NCBI RefSeq assembly: GCF_014204795.1
Contig: NZ_JACHMB010000001.1
Span: forward strand, 12,242,501-12,306,500
Source of the DNA: Nonomuraea jabiensis
Lineage (GTDB): Bacteria; Actinomycetota; Actinomycetes; Streptosporangiales; Streptosporangiaceae
Direction of reading: 5' to 3'
Length of the DNA: 64,000 nucleotides
The notes under the pieces were generated by a model. That model did not search any database and was not told where the DNA came from. It saw only the letters and a program-made list of their open reading frames with translations. The number at the start of each line of letters is the position of its first letter. Position 1 is the first letter of the stretch. The translations under genes and the position numbers were made by a program. Below are positions 39,512 to 48,069 of this stretch, one piece after another.

Positions 39512-41209
39512 ATGCGCCAGCTGACCGCACTCGACGCCCAGTTCCTCAATGTCGAGACCGCGACCACCGCCGCCCACGTGGCCGGGCTGGCGATCCTCGA
39601 CCCGGCCGACGGCGCGGTCAACAGGGCCGCGCTGGCGGAGCTCCTCCTCGAACGCCTGCACCTGTCGCCCGCGCTCAGCCTCCGGCTCGCCGCGGTGCCG
39701 CTCGGGCTGGACCATCCGTACTGGGCGGAGGACCCCGACTTCGACCTCGGCAACCACCTGTTCGAGCTGACGCTGCCCGCTCCTGGGGACGACTGGCAGC
39801 TCGCGGACGCGGTGGCGGAGATCCACGCGCGGCGGCTGGACCGGGCGCACCCGCTCTGGGAGATGCACCTGATCAACGGGCTGACGGACGGCCGGGTGGC
39901 CGTCTACACCAAGGTCCACCACGCCGCCATCGACGGCGTCTCGGGCGCGGAAACGCTCGCCACCCTGCTCGACCTCACCCCGGACGGCCACCTCAAGAGG
40001 CGCGACATCCCGACCGCGAGCGCCGACCGCCTCCGCCGCTCCGGCCCCCGCCCGACGACCGCCCCCGCCTCCGTCCCCGCCTCCGTCCCCGCCTCTGCCT
40101 CCACCCCCGTCCCCGTCCCCGTCGCCGTCACGAAAGGCTCCCGGGTCACGAAGGGCTCCCCGGTCGCGAACGGCTCCCACGTCACGAACGGCTCCCGCGT
40201 GGCGAACGGCTCCCGCGTGGCGAACGGCTCCGGCGCCCCGGAGGGCGTCCCCGGGCTGGCCGCGATGCTGGCCGGGGCGGCCATGCGGACGGCGACCCAC
40301 CCCGTGCGGGCCGTCCAGTCGGTCGTCAGGGCGGCCGAGGACCTCGACGCCATCCCGCTGGCGGCGGGCATCCCGGGCGCGAAACTGATCGCCAAGGCCG
40401 CGCGGCTGGTCGCCGGCGACCGGCACGAGCGCCCCGAGCTGCCCAGCCTCGCCGTCCCCCGCACCCCGTTCAACGGCCCGATCAGCGCCCGGCGCCACCT
40501 GTCGTTCGGCTCACTGTCGCTCAAGGACGTCAAGAACGTCGCCAAGGCCCACGGCATGAGCGTCAACGACGTCGTCATGAGCCTGTGCGCCTCGGCCCTG
40601 CGGTCGTGGCTGCGCGAGCGCGACGCGCTGCCGGAGACGCCGCTGATCGTCGCCGTCCCCGTGGCTGTCCGTACGGCCGGCGCCAAGGACCTGGTCGGCA
40701 ACCAGATCTCCGCGATGGTCGCCCCCATGCCCACGAACGTCCCCGACCCCAGGGAGCGCCTGCGGGCCGTCGGCTCCGTCATGGGCCGGGCCAAGCGGCG
40801 TTTCGCCCTGGCCCCGGCGACCTGGCTGAGCGAGCTGTGCTCGGTGCTGCCCGCCCCGATCACCAGCCTGGCCACCCCGGCGATCTTCCGGCTGGCGAGC
40901 CGGGCGTTCCCGCCCATCAACCTCATCATCAGCAACGTGCCGGGCCCGCAGTTCCCGCTGTACCTGTGCGGCGGGCGGGTGCTGTCGTACTACCCGCTGT
41001 CCGTGCTGACCGACGTGAGCGGCGGCCTCAACATCACCTGCTTCTCCTACGACGGCATGCTCGACTTCGGCATCGTGGCCTGCCCCGAGCGGATGGACGA
41101 CGTGTGGGGCCTGCTCGCCCATCTGCGCACGGCGCTGGACGAGTTGTTAGACGAGCGAGTGGGCGATGAGTTCCGCGACGGCGTCGGGATCGATCTGGTG
41201 GCCCGTTAG
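39512..41209 (+). CDS. Wax ester synthase/diacylglycerol acyltransferase (WS/DGAT)
   Basis: A 565-residue acyltransferase that makes triacylglycerol or wax esters from acyl-CoA. The N-terminal domain starts LTALDAQFLNVET and has the catalytic HHAAIDG (about residues 136-142). The C-terminal domain has NDVVMSLCASALR and INLIISNVPGPQFPLYL. The linker holds an unusual 36-residue run of six VTKGSR/VANGSR repeats after a Pro/Val/Ser-rich stretch. ATG 39512 follows AAGGAGAG. The 3' end overlaps the convergent TetR gene by 63 nt, so the last 20 residues may be non-essential. Confidence 0.88.
   Translation: MRQLTALDAQFLNVETATTAAHVAGLAILDPADGAVNRAALAELLLERLHLSPALSLRLAAVPLGLDHPYWAEDPDFDLGNHLFELTLPAPGDDWQLADAVAEIHARRLDRAHPLWEMHLINGLTDGRVAVYTKVHHAAIDGVSGAETLATLLDLTPDGHLKRRDIPTASADRLRRSGPRPTTAPASVPASVPASASTPVPVPVAVTKGSRVTKGSPVANGSHVTNGSRVANGSRVANGSGAPEGVPGLAAMLAGAAMRTATHPVRAVQSVVRAAEDLDAIPLAAGIPGAKLIAKAARLVAGDRHERPELPSLAVPRTPFNGPISARRHLSFGSLSLKDVKNVAKAHGMSVNDVVMSLCASALRSWLRERDALPETPLIVAVPVAVRTAGAKDLVGNQISAMVAPMPTNVPDPRERLRAVGSVMGRAKRRFALAPATWLSELCSVLPAPITSLATPAIFRLASRAFPPINLIISNVPGPQFPLYLCGGRVLSYYPLSVLTDVSGGLNITCFSYDGMLDFGIVACPERMDDVWGLLAHLRTALDELLDERVGDEFRDGVGIDLVAR
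40127..40234 (+). repeat. 18-bp in-frame tandem repeat inside the WS/DGAT gene
   Basis: Six copies of an 18-base unit close to GTCACGAACGGCTCCCGC, encoding hexapeptides VTKGSR, VTKGSP, VANGSH, VTNGSR, VANGSR and VANGSG. It sits in the linker between the two acyltransferase domains and preserves frame. Confidence 0.93.
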
Positions 41210-41704
41210 CTGGCAGAGATTTTCCTGGTAGAGCAGGACGGCGGCGAACGTGGCCGCCGCCACCTCCAGCCTGGCCGCGTCGCCGCGCGCCCCGGGCAAC
41301 GCCAGCTCCAGCGCGAACCTGGCGCGCCTGATCAGCTCGCCGTTCAGCCGCCCGAGCCGTTCCTTGACCGAGCCGTGCGTGTCGGCCTCCCTGAACAGGA
41401 TGCGCCGCATCGCCGGTGAGGCCCGCAGCGGCAGGCCGCGGGCGAGCTTGGACAGGGTACGCGCCGGATCGCCCGGCACGGCGTCGACCTCTCGCCCCTC
41501 CTCGACCAGCGTGCGCTCGTCGACCAGGGCCACCAGGACGTCGATCTTGCGCGGGAAGTAGTGGAAGATCAGCCCTTTGGGCACTTTCGCGAGCCGGGCG
41601 ATGACCGCGGTCGGGGTGGCCTCGTAGCCGCCGCCCGCGAACAGCTCTTCGGCCGCGTCCAGGATGCGCGTACGCGCGTCACCGATCACCACAGCTCGCA
41701 CCAT
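41147..41704 (-). CDS. TetR-family transcriptional regulator
   Basis: A 185-residue regulator. The helix-turn-helix is TRILDAAEELFAGGGYEATP followed by AVIARLAKVPKGLIFHYFPR. The C-terminal domain is a typical helical ligand pocket ending LTGHQIDPDAVAELIAHSLV. ATG 41704 is chosen; an extended start at 41758 is possible. It converges on the WS/DGAT gene, with which it shares 63 nt, and diverges from the aldo/keto reductase 115 bp away, the more likely target. Confidence 0.84.
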   Translation of the reverse strand: MVRAVVIGDARTRILDAAEELFAGGGYEATPTAVIARLAKVPKGLIFHYFPRKIDVLVALVDERTLVEEGREVDAVPGDPARTLSKLARGLPLRASPAMRRILFREADTHGSVKERLGRLNGELIRRARFALELALPGARGDAARLEVAAATFAAVLLYQENLCQLTGHQIDPDAVAELIAHSLV

Positions 41705-41818
41705 AGCGTCACCCGCGACCGCCTCGCCATCCCGTGGAAGCGAGAGCCCCGTGCCCACCCGCCGCCGTTCGAGGGGGTGCCATCGGGCCTGTTCAAGGGA
41801 GGTGCGGATAATGGCGGA

Positions 41819-42748
41819 ATGAGATCGATAGGCACCACGGAGCTGTCCGTTTTTCCGATATCGCTCGGTACGAATGTCTTCGGCTGGACCGCCGACAAGG
41901 AGGCCTCTTTCGCCGTCCTGGACGCGTACGTGGAGGGCGGCGGCAACTTCATCGACACCGCCGACGTCTACCCGTACTGGGTGACCGGCGAGTCCACGTC
42001 AGAAATGATCATCGGCGAGTGGATGCACGTGCGCCGCAACCGCGACTCGCTCGTGCTCGCCACCAAGGTCGGTATGCTGGAGGGCCTGACCGGGCTGGCC
42101 CCGGCGACGATCCGGACGGCGATCGAGGACTCGCTGCGCCGGCTGCGTACCGACTACATCGACCTCTACTGGGCACACGTGGACGACCACGACACGCCGC
42201 TGGTGGAGTCGCTGGCGACGTTCGACGCGCTGGTCCGCGAGGGCAAGGTCCGGTACGTCGGCGCGTCCAACTACGGCGCGGACCGGCTGGCCGAGGCCCT
42301 CAAGACCTCCAGTGACGAGGGGCTGACCCGGTACGTGGCGCTGCAGCAGCAGTACAACCTGGTCGAACGCGGCTACGAGGGCGAGCTGCGGGACGTGGTG
42401 GCCCGGGAGGGGCTGTCCAGCACGCCGTACTTCGGGCTGGCGCGCGGCTTCCTGACCGGCAAGTACGCGCCCGGGGTGACGATCGACAGCCCGCGGGCCG
42501 GGATGGCGGCCGAATACCTGCAGAAGGAGCACGGGCGCCGGGCGCTGGAGGCGCTGCTCAAGGTGGCGGCCGAGCAGGAGGTGGCCCCGGCCACGGTGGC
42601 GCTGGCCTGGCTCGCCGCCCAGCCGACGGTCGCCGCCCCGATCGCCAGCGCCCGCAACGTCGCGCAGCTCCAGCCGCTGCTGGCCGCCGCCGAGCTGCCC
42701 CTGACGCAGGAGGAACTCGCCCTCCTGGACGAGGCCTCCCGAGCCTGA
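41819..42748 (+). CDS. Aldo/keto reductase
   Basis: A 309-residue reductase. NFIDTADVYPYWVTGESTSE has the catalytic Asp and Tyr, LVLATKVGM the Lys and LYWAHVDDHDTP the His. VAAPIASARNVAQL is the cofactor end. It starts MRSIGTTELSVFPISLGTN at ATG 41819. A GGGAGG sits about 16 nt upstream, and a three-codon open frame (41811) overlaps in between, so initiation may be inefficient. It resembles the YajO/Tas-like group. Confidence 0.86.
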   Translation: MRSIGTTELSVFPISLGTNVFGWTADKEASFAVLDAYVEGGGNFIDTADVYPYWVTGESTSEMIIGEWMHVRRNRDSLVLATKVGMLEGLTGLAPATIRTAIEDSLRRLRTDYIDLYWAHVDDHDTPLVESLATFDALVREGKVRYVGASNYGADRLAEALKTSSDEGLTRYVALQQQYNLVERGYEGELRDVVAREGLSSTPYFGLARGFLTGKYAPGVTIDSPRAGMAAEYLQKEHGRRALEALLKVAAEQEVAPATVALAWLAAQPTVAAPIASARNVAQLQPLLAAAELPLTQEELALLDEASRA

Positions 42749-42781
42749 CGCCTCCGCCGGGCCGTGCCCGCCCGCAACGGA

Positions 42782-42924
42782 CACGGGCCGAACGCAGGCA
42801 CGGCCCGAATGCAGGCACGGCCCGAACGCGGGGCACGGCCCGAACGCGGGGCACGGCCCGAACGCGGGGCACGGCCCGAACGCGGGGCACGGCCCGAACG
42901 CGGGGCACGGCCCGAACGCGGGGG
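42782..42924. repeat. 18-bp minisatellite at the 3' end of the polyprenyl synthase gene
   Basis: Six near-identical copies of ACGGCCCGAACGCGGGGC (42817-42924), preceded by two diverged units. The array stops 16 bp before the synthase stop codon and fills most of the gap between it and the convergent aldo/keto reductase gene. Confidence 0.95.
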
Positions 42925-42939
42925 CGGGTCCGCGGGGCT

Positions 42940-43950
42940 TCAGCGGGCGCGGTCGGCCAGGGAGACGCACAGGGCGCGCAGGTCGGCGGCGTCCGGCAGG
43001 TGCTCGTCCATCACCCCCACCGCCGCCGCGACGTACCGCTCCGCCTGGACCTGCGCGGCGGCCCGGCCGCCGGCCTCCTCGACGAGGCGGGCGGCGTGGT
43101 GGACGGAGTCCTCGTCCGAGACCCCCTCCGCGAGGAGGTCGGAGAGCTCGCGGGCGGCGGGGTGGTCGGCGGCGAGGGCCGCGAGGACGGGGAACGTCTT
43201 CTTGTCGCGCCGCAGGTCGGAGTAGACGGGTTTGCCCGTGACGTGCGGCTCCCCCCAGATGCCCAGCATGTCGTCGATGATCTGGAACGCCACCCCCAGA
43301 TCGCGCCCGGTCTCCCACATGAGGTCGCCCAGCTCGGGGGCGCCGCCCAGGGTCACCCCCGCCGCCGCGGCGGCCGCCAGCAGGCTGCCCGTCTTGCCCG
43401 CGACCATCTCCGTGTACTCGGCGATCGTGACCACCTTGGGCCCGCGCCACGGCCGGTTCTCGAAGGCCATGTCCGCGGTCTGCCCGTTGACCAGCTCGAT
43501 CAGCGCCCTCGACAGGTACGACATCGCCTCGGGCCGTCCGGCGAGCTGGTTGACGGCCAGGGCCAGGAGGGCGTCGCCGGTCAGGAGCGCCGGCCCGACC
43601 CCGTACGCCTTCCAGAGCGCCTCCCGGTGCCGCCGCCGCTCGTCGTGGTCGATGATGTCGTCGTGCGCCAGCGAGAAGGCGTGCACCAGCTCCACCGCCA
43701 CCGCCGCCGGGAGGGCCGACTCGGCGGTGCCGCCCACGGCCTCGGCGCTGAGCATCGCGATGGCGGGCCGCACGCCCTTGCCGCCGTCGCCCTGGTGCGG
43801 CCTCCCGTCGGCATCCGCCCAGCCCAGCGCGAACGCGGCCATCCGGGCGCCCCACGGATGCAGGACCGAGACAGCCTCGCGGAGAGCCGGTTCGAGCAGA
43901 TCCCGGCAGCGGGCCACAGCGCCGCCGCCCGAGGGATGGCTGGGATTCAA
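42940..43950 (-). CDS. Polyprenyl (probably geranylgeranyl) diphosphate synthase
   Basis: A 336-residue trans-prenyltransferase that condenses isopentenyl and allylic diphosphates. The first Asp-rich motif is DDIID (97-101) in LAHDDIIDHDERRRHR. The second region is FQIIDDMLGIWGE, with only two Asp (DDMLG), as in many actinobacterial GGPP synthases. KPVYSDLRRDKKTFPVLAAL follows. Next to a class II diterpene cyclase, a C20 product is the natural inference; chain length is not proven by sequence. It diverges from the P450-cyclase operon. Confidence 0.87.
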   Translation of the reverse strand: MNPSHPSGGGAVARCRDLLEPALREAVSVLHPWGARMAAFALGWADADGRPHQGDGGKGVRPAIAMLSAEAVGGTAESALPAAVAVELVHAFSLAHDDIIDHDERRRHREALWKAYGVGPALLTGDALLALAVNQLAGRPEAMSYLSRALIELVNGQTADMAFENRPWRGPKVVTIAEYTEMVAGKTGSLLAAAAAAGVTLGGAPELGDLMWETGRDLGVAFQIIDDMLGIWGEPHVTGKPVYSDLRRDKKTFPVLAALAADHPAARELSDLLAEGVSDEDSVHHAARLVEEAGGRAAAQVQAERYVAAAVGVMDEHLPDAADLRALCVSLADRAR

Positions 43951-43983
43951 ACGGCGCTCCTACCCCGGTACGATCTTGAATCT

Positions 43984-44030
43984 ACATGCACAAGCATGTG
44001 ATAATCCACCCCATCGATTGACATTTGTCA
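43984..44030. promoter_or_regulatory. Two inverted repeats in the diterpenoid divergent promoter region
   Basis: ACATGC-ACAA-GCATGT (43984-43999) and TGACA-TT-TGTCA (44019-44030) are perfect dyads in the 294-bp gap between the prenyl synthase and P450 genes. An 8-codon open frame (44222-44248) overlaps the P450 GTG and may couple its translation. No other gene is seen in this gap. Confidence 0.4.
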
Positions 44031-44244
44031 GGAAATGTCCGCGGCGTGAGACGGACACGGTACGCGATGGAGGAAGCACTCGTGGCGATGGATGCCACCC
44101 CGCCCAGCGGGCGAACCGCCACCACCTCCCAAATTATGACAAATCGGACACTTAATTATAAATCGTCCTTTCCGTGGTAATTGTCCGCCTCGCGTAGATC
44201 GCCCTGAATCGGAGCGCAGCCATGTCGCACGCCAAGGAACGTCC

Positions 44245-45606
44245 GTGACCAAACCCGAAGTTGTCCCCTTTTACCGGGCCATCCCCCGGCTGGTGAGGAA
44301 CCCCGTCACCGAACTGGCCCGGATGGGCACCGACGCCGCCGGGCGGGTCGTCCGGCTCGACCTCGGCCCCTTCCGCCCTTACCTGATTTCGCATCCGGAC
44401 CACGTCCAGCAGGTGTTCAAGACGGACTGGACCAACTTCGTGCGCGCGGGCATGTTCTGGCAGCCGCTCCAGCGGCTGATCGGTCAGAGCATCATGGGCG
44501 AGGGCGAGGCCTGGGAGTCCGCCCGGAAGATCCTCCAGCCGCTCTTCACCGCGCGCTACACGGCCACCCTGGCCGAGGACATGGCCGACATCATCGCCGA
44601 GCGCATCGTCGAGCTCGACGACTTCGCGCTGGCGGGCCGCCCGATCGACGTTGAGCACCAGATGACCTCGATCGTCAACCAGGCCGTCATCAACCTGCTG
44701 TTCGGCGGCCGGATCACCCGTGACACCGCCGAACGGCTGGCGCCCGAGTTCGCCACGTGCGCCAGTTCCATCGGCTTCCGCATGCTCTTCCCCTCCGTGC
44801 CGTACTCGATCAGGGTCCCTGGCGACCGCGCCTTCCTGCGATCCACGAGGAAGATCCACGAGATCATCAACCCCCTCATCGAGCGGGCGCAGCGCGAGAA
44901 CATCGAGAGCAAGGAGACCAAGGAGGTCGTCTCGGCGCTGCTCACGGCCCGGCTCGAGCAGGGGGGCCAGGCCGACCTGCGGCAGATCCGCGACGACCTG
45001 GTGAACATCTACGGCGCCGCTTCGGAGAACACGGCGATGTCGCTGATGTGGCTGTGGGCCGTGCTGCACGACCATCCAGAGGTGAACGCCCGGCTGCAGG
45101 AGGAAATCGACCGGGTGATAGGCGGCGGCCCGGTGCGGCCGTCGCACGTCGCCGAGATGCCGTATCTCCGTATGGTCCTGCAGGAGCTCGTGCGGGTCTA
45201 CCCGAGCGCCTGGGTCGTCCCACGCCAGACCGTGGCGGACACGGAGATCGGCGGCGTCCGGATCAAGGCCGGCTCGCAAGTGCTGATCAGCCCCTACGCC
45301 ACCCACCGGCTGGAGGAGTTCTGGCCCCGGCCGGAGGAGTTCGACCCCGAGCGCTGGGCCAACGAGAAGGCCGGAAGCCGGCACCGCTACTCGTTCATCC
45401 CCTTCGGCGCGGGCCCGCACGTCTGCCTCGGCCAGCACCTGTTCTATATCGAGGCGTCCCTGTTGATCGCCAACCTGTTCACCAGGTACCGGCCGGCGCT
45501 GCCCTACCCGCAGAAGCTGACGCCCGTACTGGGGGGAGCCACCTTGCGGCCCAAGGAGAAGCTCTTCCTCCAGCTGCACCCGATCGAACGGAATCTCGCG
45601 GCGTGA
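44245..45606 (+). CDS. Cytochrome P450 of the diterpenoid cluster
   Basis: A 453-residue P450. The I-helix reads NIYGAASENTAMSLMWLWAV, the K-helix Glu-x2-Arg is ELVRVYP (E314, R317), and FGAGPHVCLGQ carries heme ligand Cys394. The I-helix lacks the usual AGxxT order (SENT instead). GTG 44245 has AAGGAA 5 nt upstream. The stop overlaps the cyclase start (GTGA), so the two are co-translated; the P450 most likely oxidises the cyclase-derived diterpene. No ferredoxin gene is nearby, so redox partners must come from elsewhere. Confidence 0.88.
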   Translation: MTKPEVVPFYRAIPRLVRNPVTELARMGTDAAGRVVRLDLGPFRPYLISHPDHVQQVFKTDWTNFVRAGMFWQPLQRLIGQSIMGEGEAWESARKILQPLFTARYTATLAEDMADIIAERIVELDDFALAGRPIDVEHQMTSIVNQAVINLLFGGRITRDTAERLAPEFATCASSIGFRMLFPSVPYSIRVPGDRAFLRSTRKIHEIINPLIERAQRENIESKETKEVVSALLTARLEQGGQADLRQIRDDLVNIYGAASENTAMSLMWLWAVLHDHPEVNARLQEEIDRVIGGGPVRPSHVAEMPYLRMVLQELVRVYPSAWVVPRQTVADTEIGGVRIKAGSQVLISPYATHRLEEFWPRPEEFDPERWANEKAGSRHRYSFIPFGAGPHVCLGQHLFYIEASLLIANLFTRYRPALPYPQKLTPVLGGATLRPKEKLFLQLHPIERNLAA

Positions 45607-47141
45607 GCATCGGCGAAGCAGCGGACATCACCACGGAAGCGGGCGACCTCGTCGCGAGCCTCATGCTCAGGCCGTGGGGGCAGGTTTCCCCTTCGGTCTA
45701 CGAGACCGGCCGGCTGGTCTCTCTCGCCCCCTGGCTGACCGGCCACCTGGAACGCATCGACTACCTGATCCGCACGCAGCGGCAGGACGGCGCCTGGGGC
45801 GCGCCCGACGGGTACGGCGTGGTGCCGACCCTGAGCGCCACCGAGGGAATCCTTTCCGCGCTGACGCGCGGGGACCGGGGCACGGACCGTGAGCGCCTCG
45901 CCGGCGCGGCGGACCGCGGCCTGCGGGTGCTCGCCACGTGGCTGAGCAACCCGCTCGAGCTCCCCGACATGCCGGCGATCGAGCACATCATCCCCTCGCT
46001 GGTCGCCCGGATCAATCAGCGCGTCGAGGGCTTGCCGGGCCGGGCGCCGATGCCGTTACCCGAGGCCATGAGCTACGACACGCTCCACATCGTCAGGTCC
46101 TGGGTCAAGTCCGGCATGGAGCTGCCGCAGAAGCTGCTCCACGCCCTGGAGATCGCGGCCGACGAGGCCGCCGGAGCGCCCGGCATCCGGCCCACGCCCA
46201 TCGGCAGCGTCGGCGCCTCGCCCGCGGCGACCGCCGCCTGGCTGGGAGAGAGCGGGGGACCCGACGCCCACGAGCCGGCCCGCGGACATCTGGAGGCGGT
46301 GGTCCGGTTACACGGGGGCCCTGTACCCGTCGGGCTGCCCATCACGGTGTTCGAGCGTGGCTGGGTGCTGAGCTGGCTGCTCCGGGCGGGCGTGCCCGTC
46401 GAGGTGCCGCCGGAGATGGTGGCCGACATCAGGGCGGCCATCGGTCCGACCGGCACGCCCGCGGGATCCGGACTGCCCGCCGACGCCGACACGACATCCG
46501 TGGCGCTGTACGCCCTGGCGCTGTTGGGCGCGCCGCACGAACCGGACAGCCTGTGGGGGTTCCGCTCCGGCACCCACTTCTCCACCTGGCCCGGCGAGCA
46601 GGGCGTCTCGGTCAGCGTCAACGCGCACGTGCTGGACGCCTTCGGCGAGTACGTCCGCCGCAGGCCCTCCGCGGCACCGCGCTACAACGAGACGATCGCC
46701 GAGCTGGCCGCCTGGATCCGGGATTGTCAGGGTCCGGAGGGGAACTGGACGGACCGGTGGCACGCGTCGCCGTACTACGCCACCGTCAGCTGCGCGCTGG
46801 CGCTCGACGCCTTCGGCGGTGACGCCTCGCAGGAGGCGGTGCGCGCGGCCGCCGAGTGGACGCTGGAGACTCAGCGGCCGGACGGCTCCTGGGGCCGCTG
46901 GGAGGGCACGGCCGAGGAGACCGCGTACGCGATGCAGATACTGCTGCTGACCCGAGGACGTACGGATCCGCGCCACATCCGTGCGGCGGATCGGGGTCAC
47001 GAGTACCTGGCACGCTCGACCGGCGGCGACCACCCTCCGCTCTGGCACGACAAGGACCTGTACGTTCCGCTCGCCGTGACCCGCGCCGCGGTGATCGCCT
47101 CCTCGCACCTCATCCGGCAGGCCCGGGCGCAGGCGGTCTGA
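45603..47141 (+). CDS. Class II diterpene cyclase (halimadienyl/copalyl-type)
   Basis: A 512-residue protein with alpha-barrel repeats (YLIRTQRQDGAWGAPDGYGV, LETQRPDGSWGRWEGTAEET) of betagamma-domain class II cyclases. The catalytic motif is DADTT at 294-298, a variant of DxDD in which Thr replaces the last Asp. The same DxDTT form at almost the same position is reported for Mycobacterium tuberculosis Rv3377c, which makes halimadienyl (tuberculosinyl) diphosphate; length also matches. It should protonate GGPP and form a bicyclic diphosphate. Leu152 and Leu236 are TTA codons. GTG 45603 overlaps the P450 stop by 4 nt. Confidence 0.87.
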   Translation: MSIGEAADITTEAGDLVASLMLRPWGQVSPSVYETGRLVSLAPWLTGHLERIDYLIRTQRQDGAWGAPDGYGVVPTLSATEGILSALTRGDRGTDRERLAGAADRGLRVLATWLSNPLELPDMPAIEHIIPSLVARINQRVEGLPGRAPMPLPEAMSYDTLHIVRSWVKSGMELPQKLLHALEIAADEAAGAPGIRPTPIGSVGASPAATAAWLGESGGPDAHEPARGHLEAVVRLHGGPVPVGLPITVFERGWVLSWLLRAGVPVEVPPEMVADIRAAIGPTGTPAGSGLPADADTTSVALYALALLGAPHEPDSLWGFRSGTHFSTWPGEQGVSVSVNAHVLDAFGEYVRRRPSAAPRYNETIAELAAWIRDCQGPEGNWTDRWHASPYYATVSCALALDAFGGDASQEAVRAAAEWTLETQRPDGSWGRWEGTAEETAYAMQILLLTRGRTDPRHIRAADRGHEYLARSTGGDHPPLWHDKDLYVPLAVTRAAVIASSHLIRQARAQAV

Positions 47142-47187
47142 CTCTGATGAGCATCCGCTCCACATCCGGTCCCGCGACCGTTCCGGC

Positions 47188-48069
47188 TCAGACGGTCCAG
47201 AAATCACCGCCGTTGAAGTAAAAACCCCAGGTGATCATCATCTGGCGGCGAAGGTCTTCTGCCACGCCCGGACAGGACTGTGCGAGCCGGTCCAGCATCG
47301 GGTCACATGCCTTGCGTTCTTCGGCGATCAGTTCCCGCAGAGCGTGCTCGTCGAGCCCGAGCATCCGTGCGTTCAGGTCCTCCCACTGGCGGTCGCGTTT
47401 GAAGGTGCGCAGGTCGTTGACCAGACGCATGACCCGTTGAGTCGCGTTGGCGGCATCGATGATCGCCGGCAGGTGCTCGCGCGTGGCTTCCGGTTCGTCA
47501 GTGCTGATCAAACGGGCCACTCCGACACAGGTGGAGCCGAAGTTGGCCGCATTGCCCAGGTACTCCTTCACGGTGGGTACGGCGGCGCTCTGCCGGGCCG
47601 CGGTCTTCCAATCCCATTCCCGCGCCATCGCATCGAGCATCGCGGCCACCTCGGTGCGCCACACCGGTCCCAGATGACCGAACGCGGGCGCGTGAGCCAG
47701 GTCATCGCGGATGTGAGCGAGCAGCCGGCCCAGGGGCGTACGCGGGTCGTCGCCGGCGATGACGTCCTTGCATTCCTCGACGATGGCCCGTACCTGGGAT
47801 CGCTGTGTCGCATCACGGTCGATGGCCGCGTCGAGCGGGAAAATCCAGAACGCCAGCTGGGAGGGACTCCGCAACACGCCCGGATCATGGCGCGGGGTGC
47901 CATAGACCATCATGTTCGCGATCTGACCAGGGGTGTCGGCGAACTCACCAGTGTCGAAGAGTTCGGGGTAGCGCGCGGCAGTGCGGCGAAGGTCACGGGC
48001 ACAGTCCGCCGCGCGGGCGGACAGCGCACCGGACGAAAGCTCGTCAGGGAGGGACGGCGAGGGGTTCAT
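47188..48069 (-). CDS. Class I terpene synthase-like enzyme
   Basis: A 293-residue helical protein. The first metal-binding region reads WIFPLDAAIDRDA, with D80 and D84 but no adjacent double Asp. The second is the NSE-type motif NDLRTFKRD (N218, D219, T222, D226), with Asp for the final Glu. This matches divergent bacterial class I synthases that ionise a bicyclic diphosphate made by a class II enzyme. ATG 48069 has AGGAG 6 nt upstream. It converges on the cyclase gene (46-bp gap), completing a prenyl synthase, class II, class I and P450 set. Confidence 0.78.
   Translation of the reverse strand: MNPSPSLPDELSSGALSARAADCARDLRRTAARYPELFDTGEFADTPGQIANMMVYGTPRHDPGVLRSPSQLAFWIFPLDAAIDRDATQRSQVRAIVEECKDVIAGDDPRTPLGRLLAHIRDDLAHAPAFGHLGPVWRTEVAAMLDAMAREWDWKTAARQSAAVPTVKEYLGNAANFGSTCVGVARLISTDEPEATREHLPAIIDAANATQRVMRLVNDLRTFKRDRQWEDLNARMLGLDEHALRELIAEERKACDPMLDRLAQSCPGVAEDLRRQMMITWGFYFNGGDFWTV

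Noticed and set aside
37811..42924. Tandem repeat arrays as possible CRISPR
   Set aside because: Units of 15 and 18 bp are directly adjacent with no unique spacers, and no cas genes are present.
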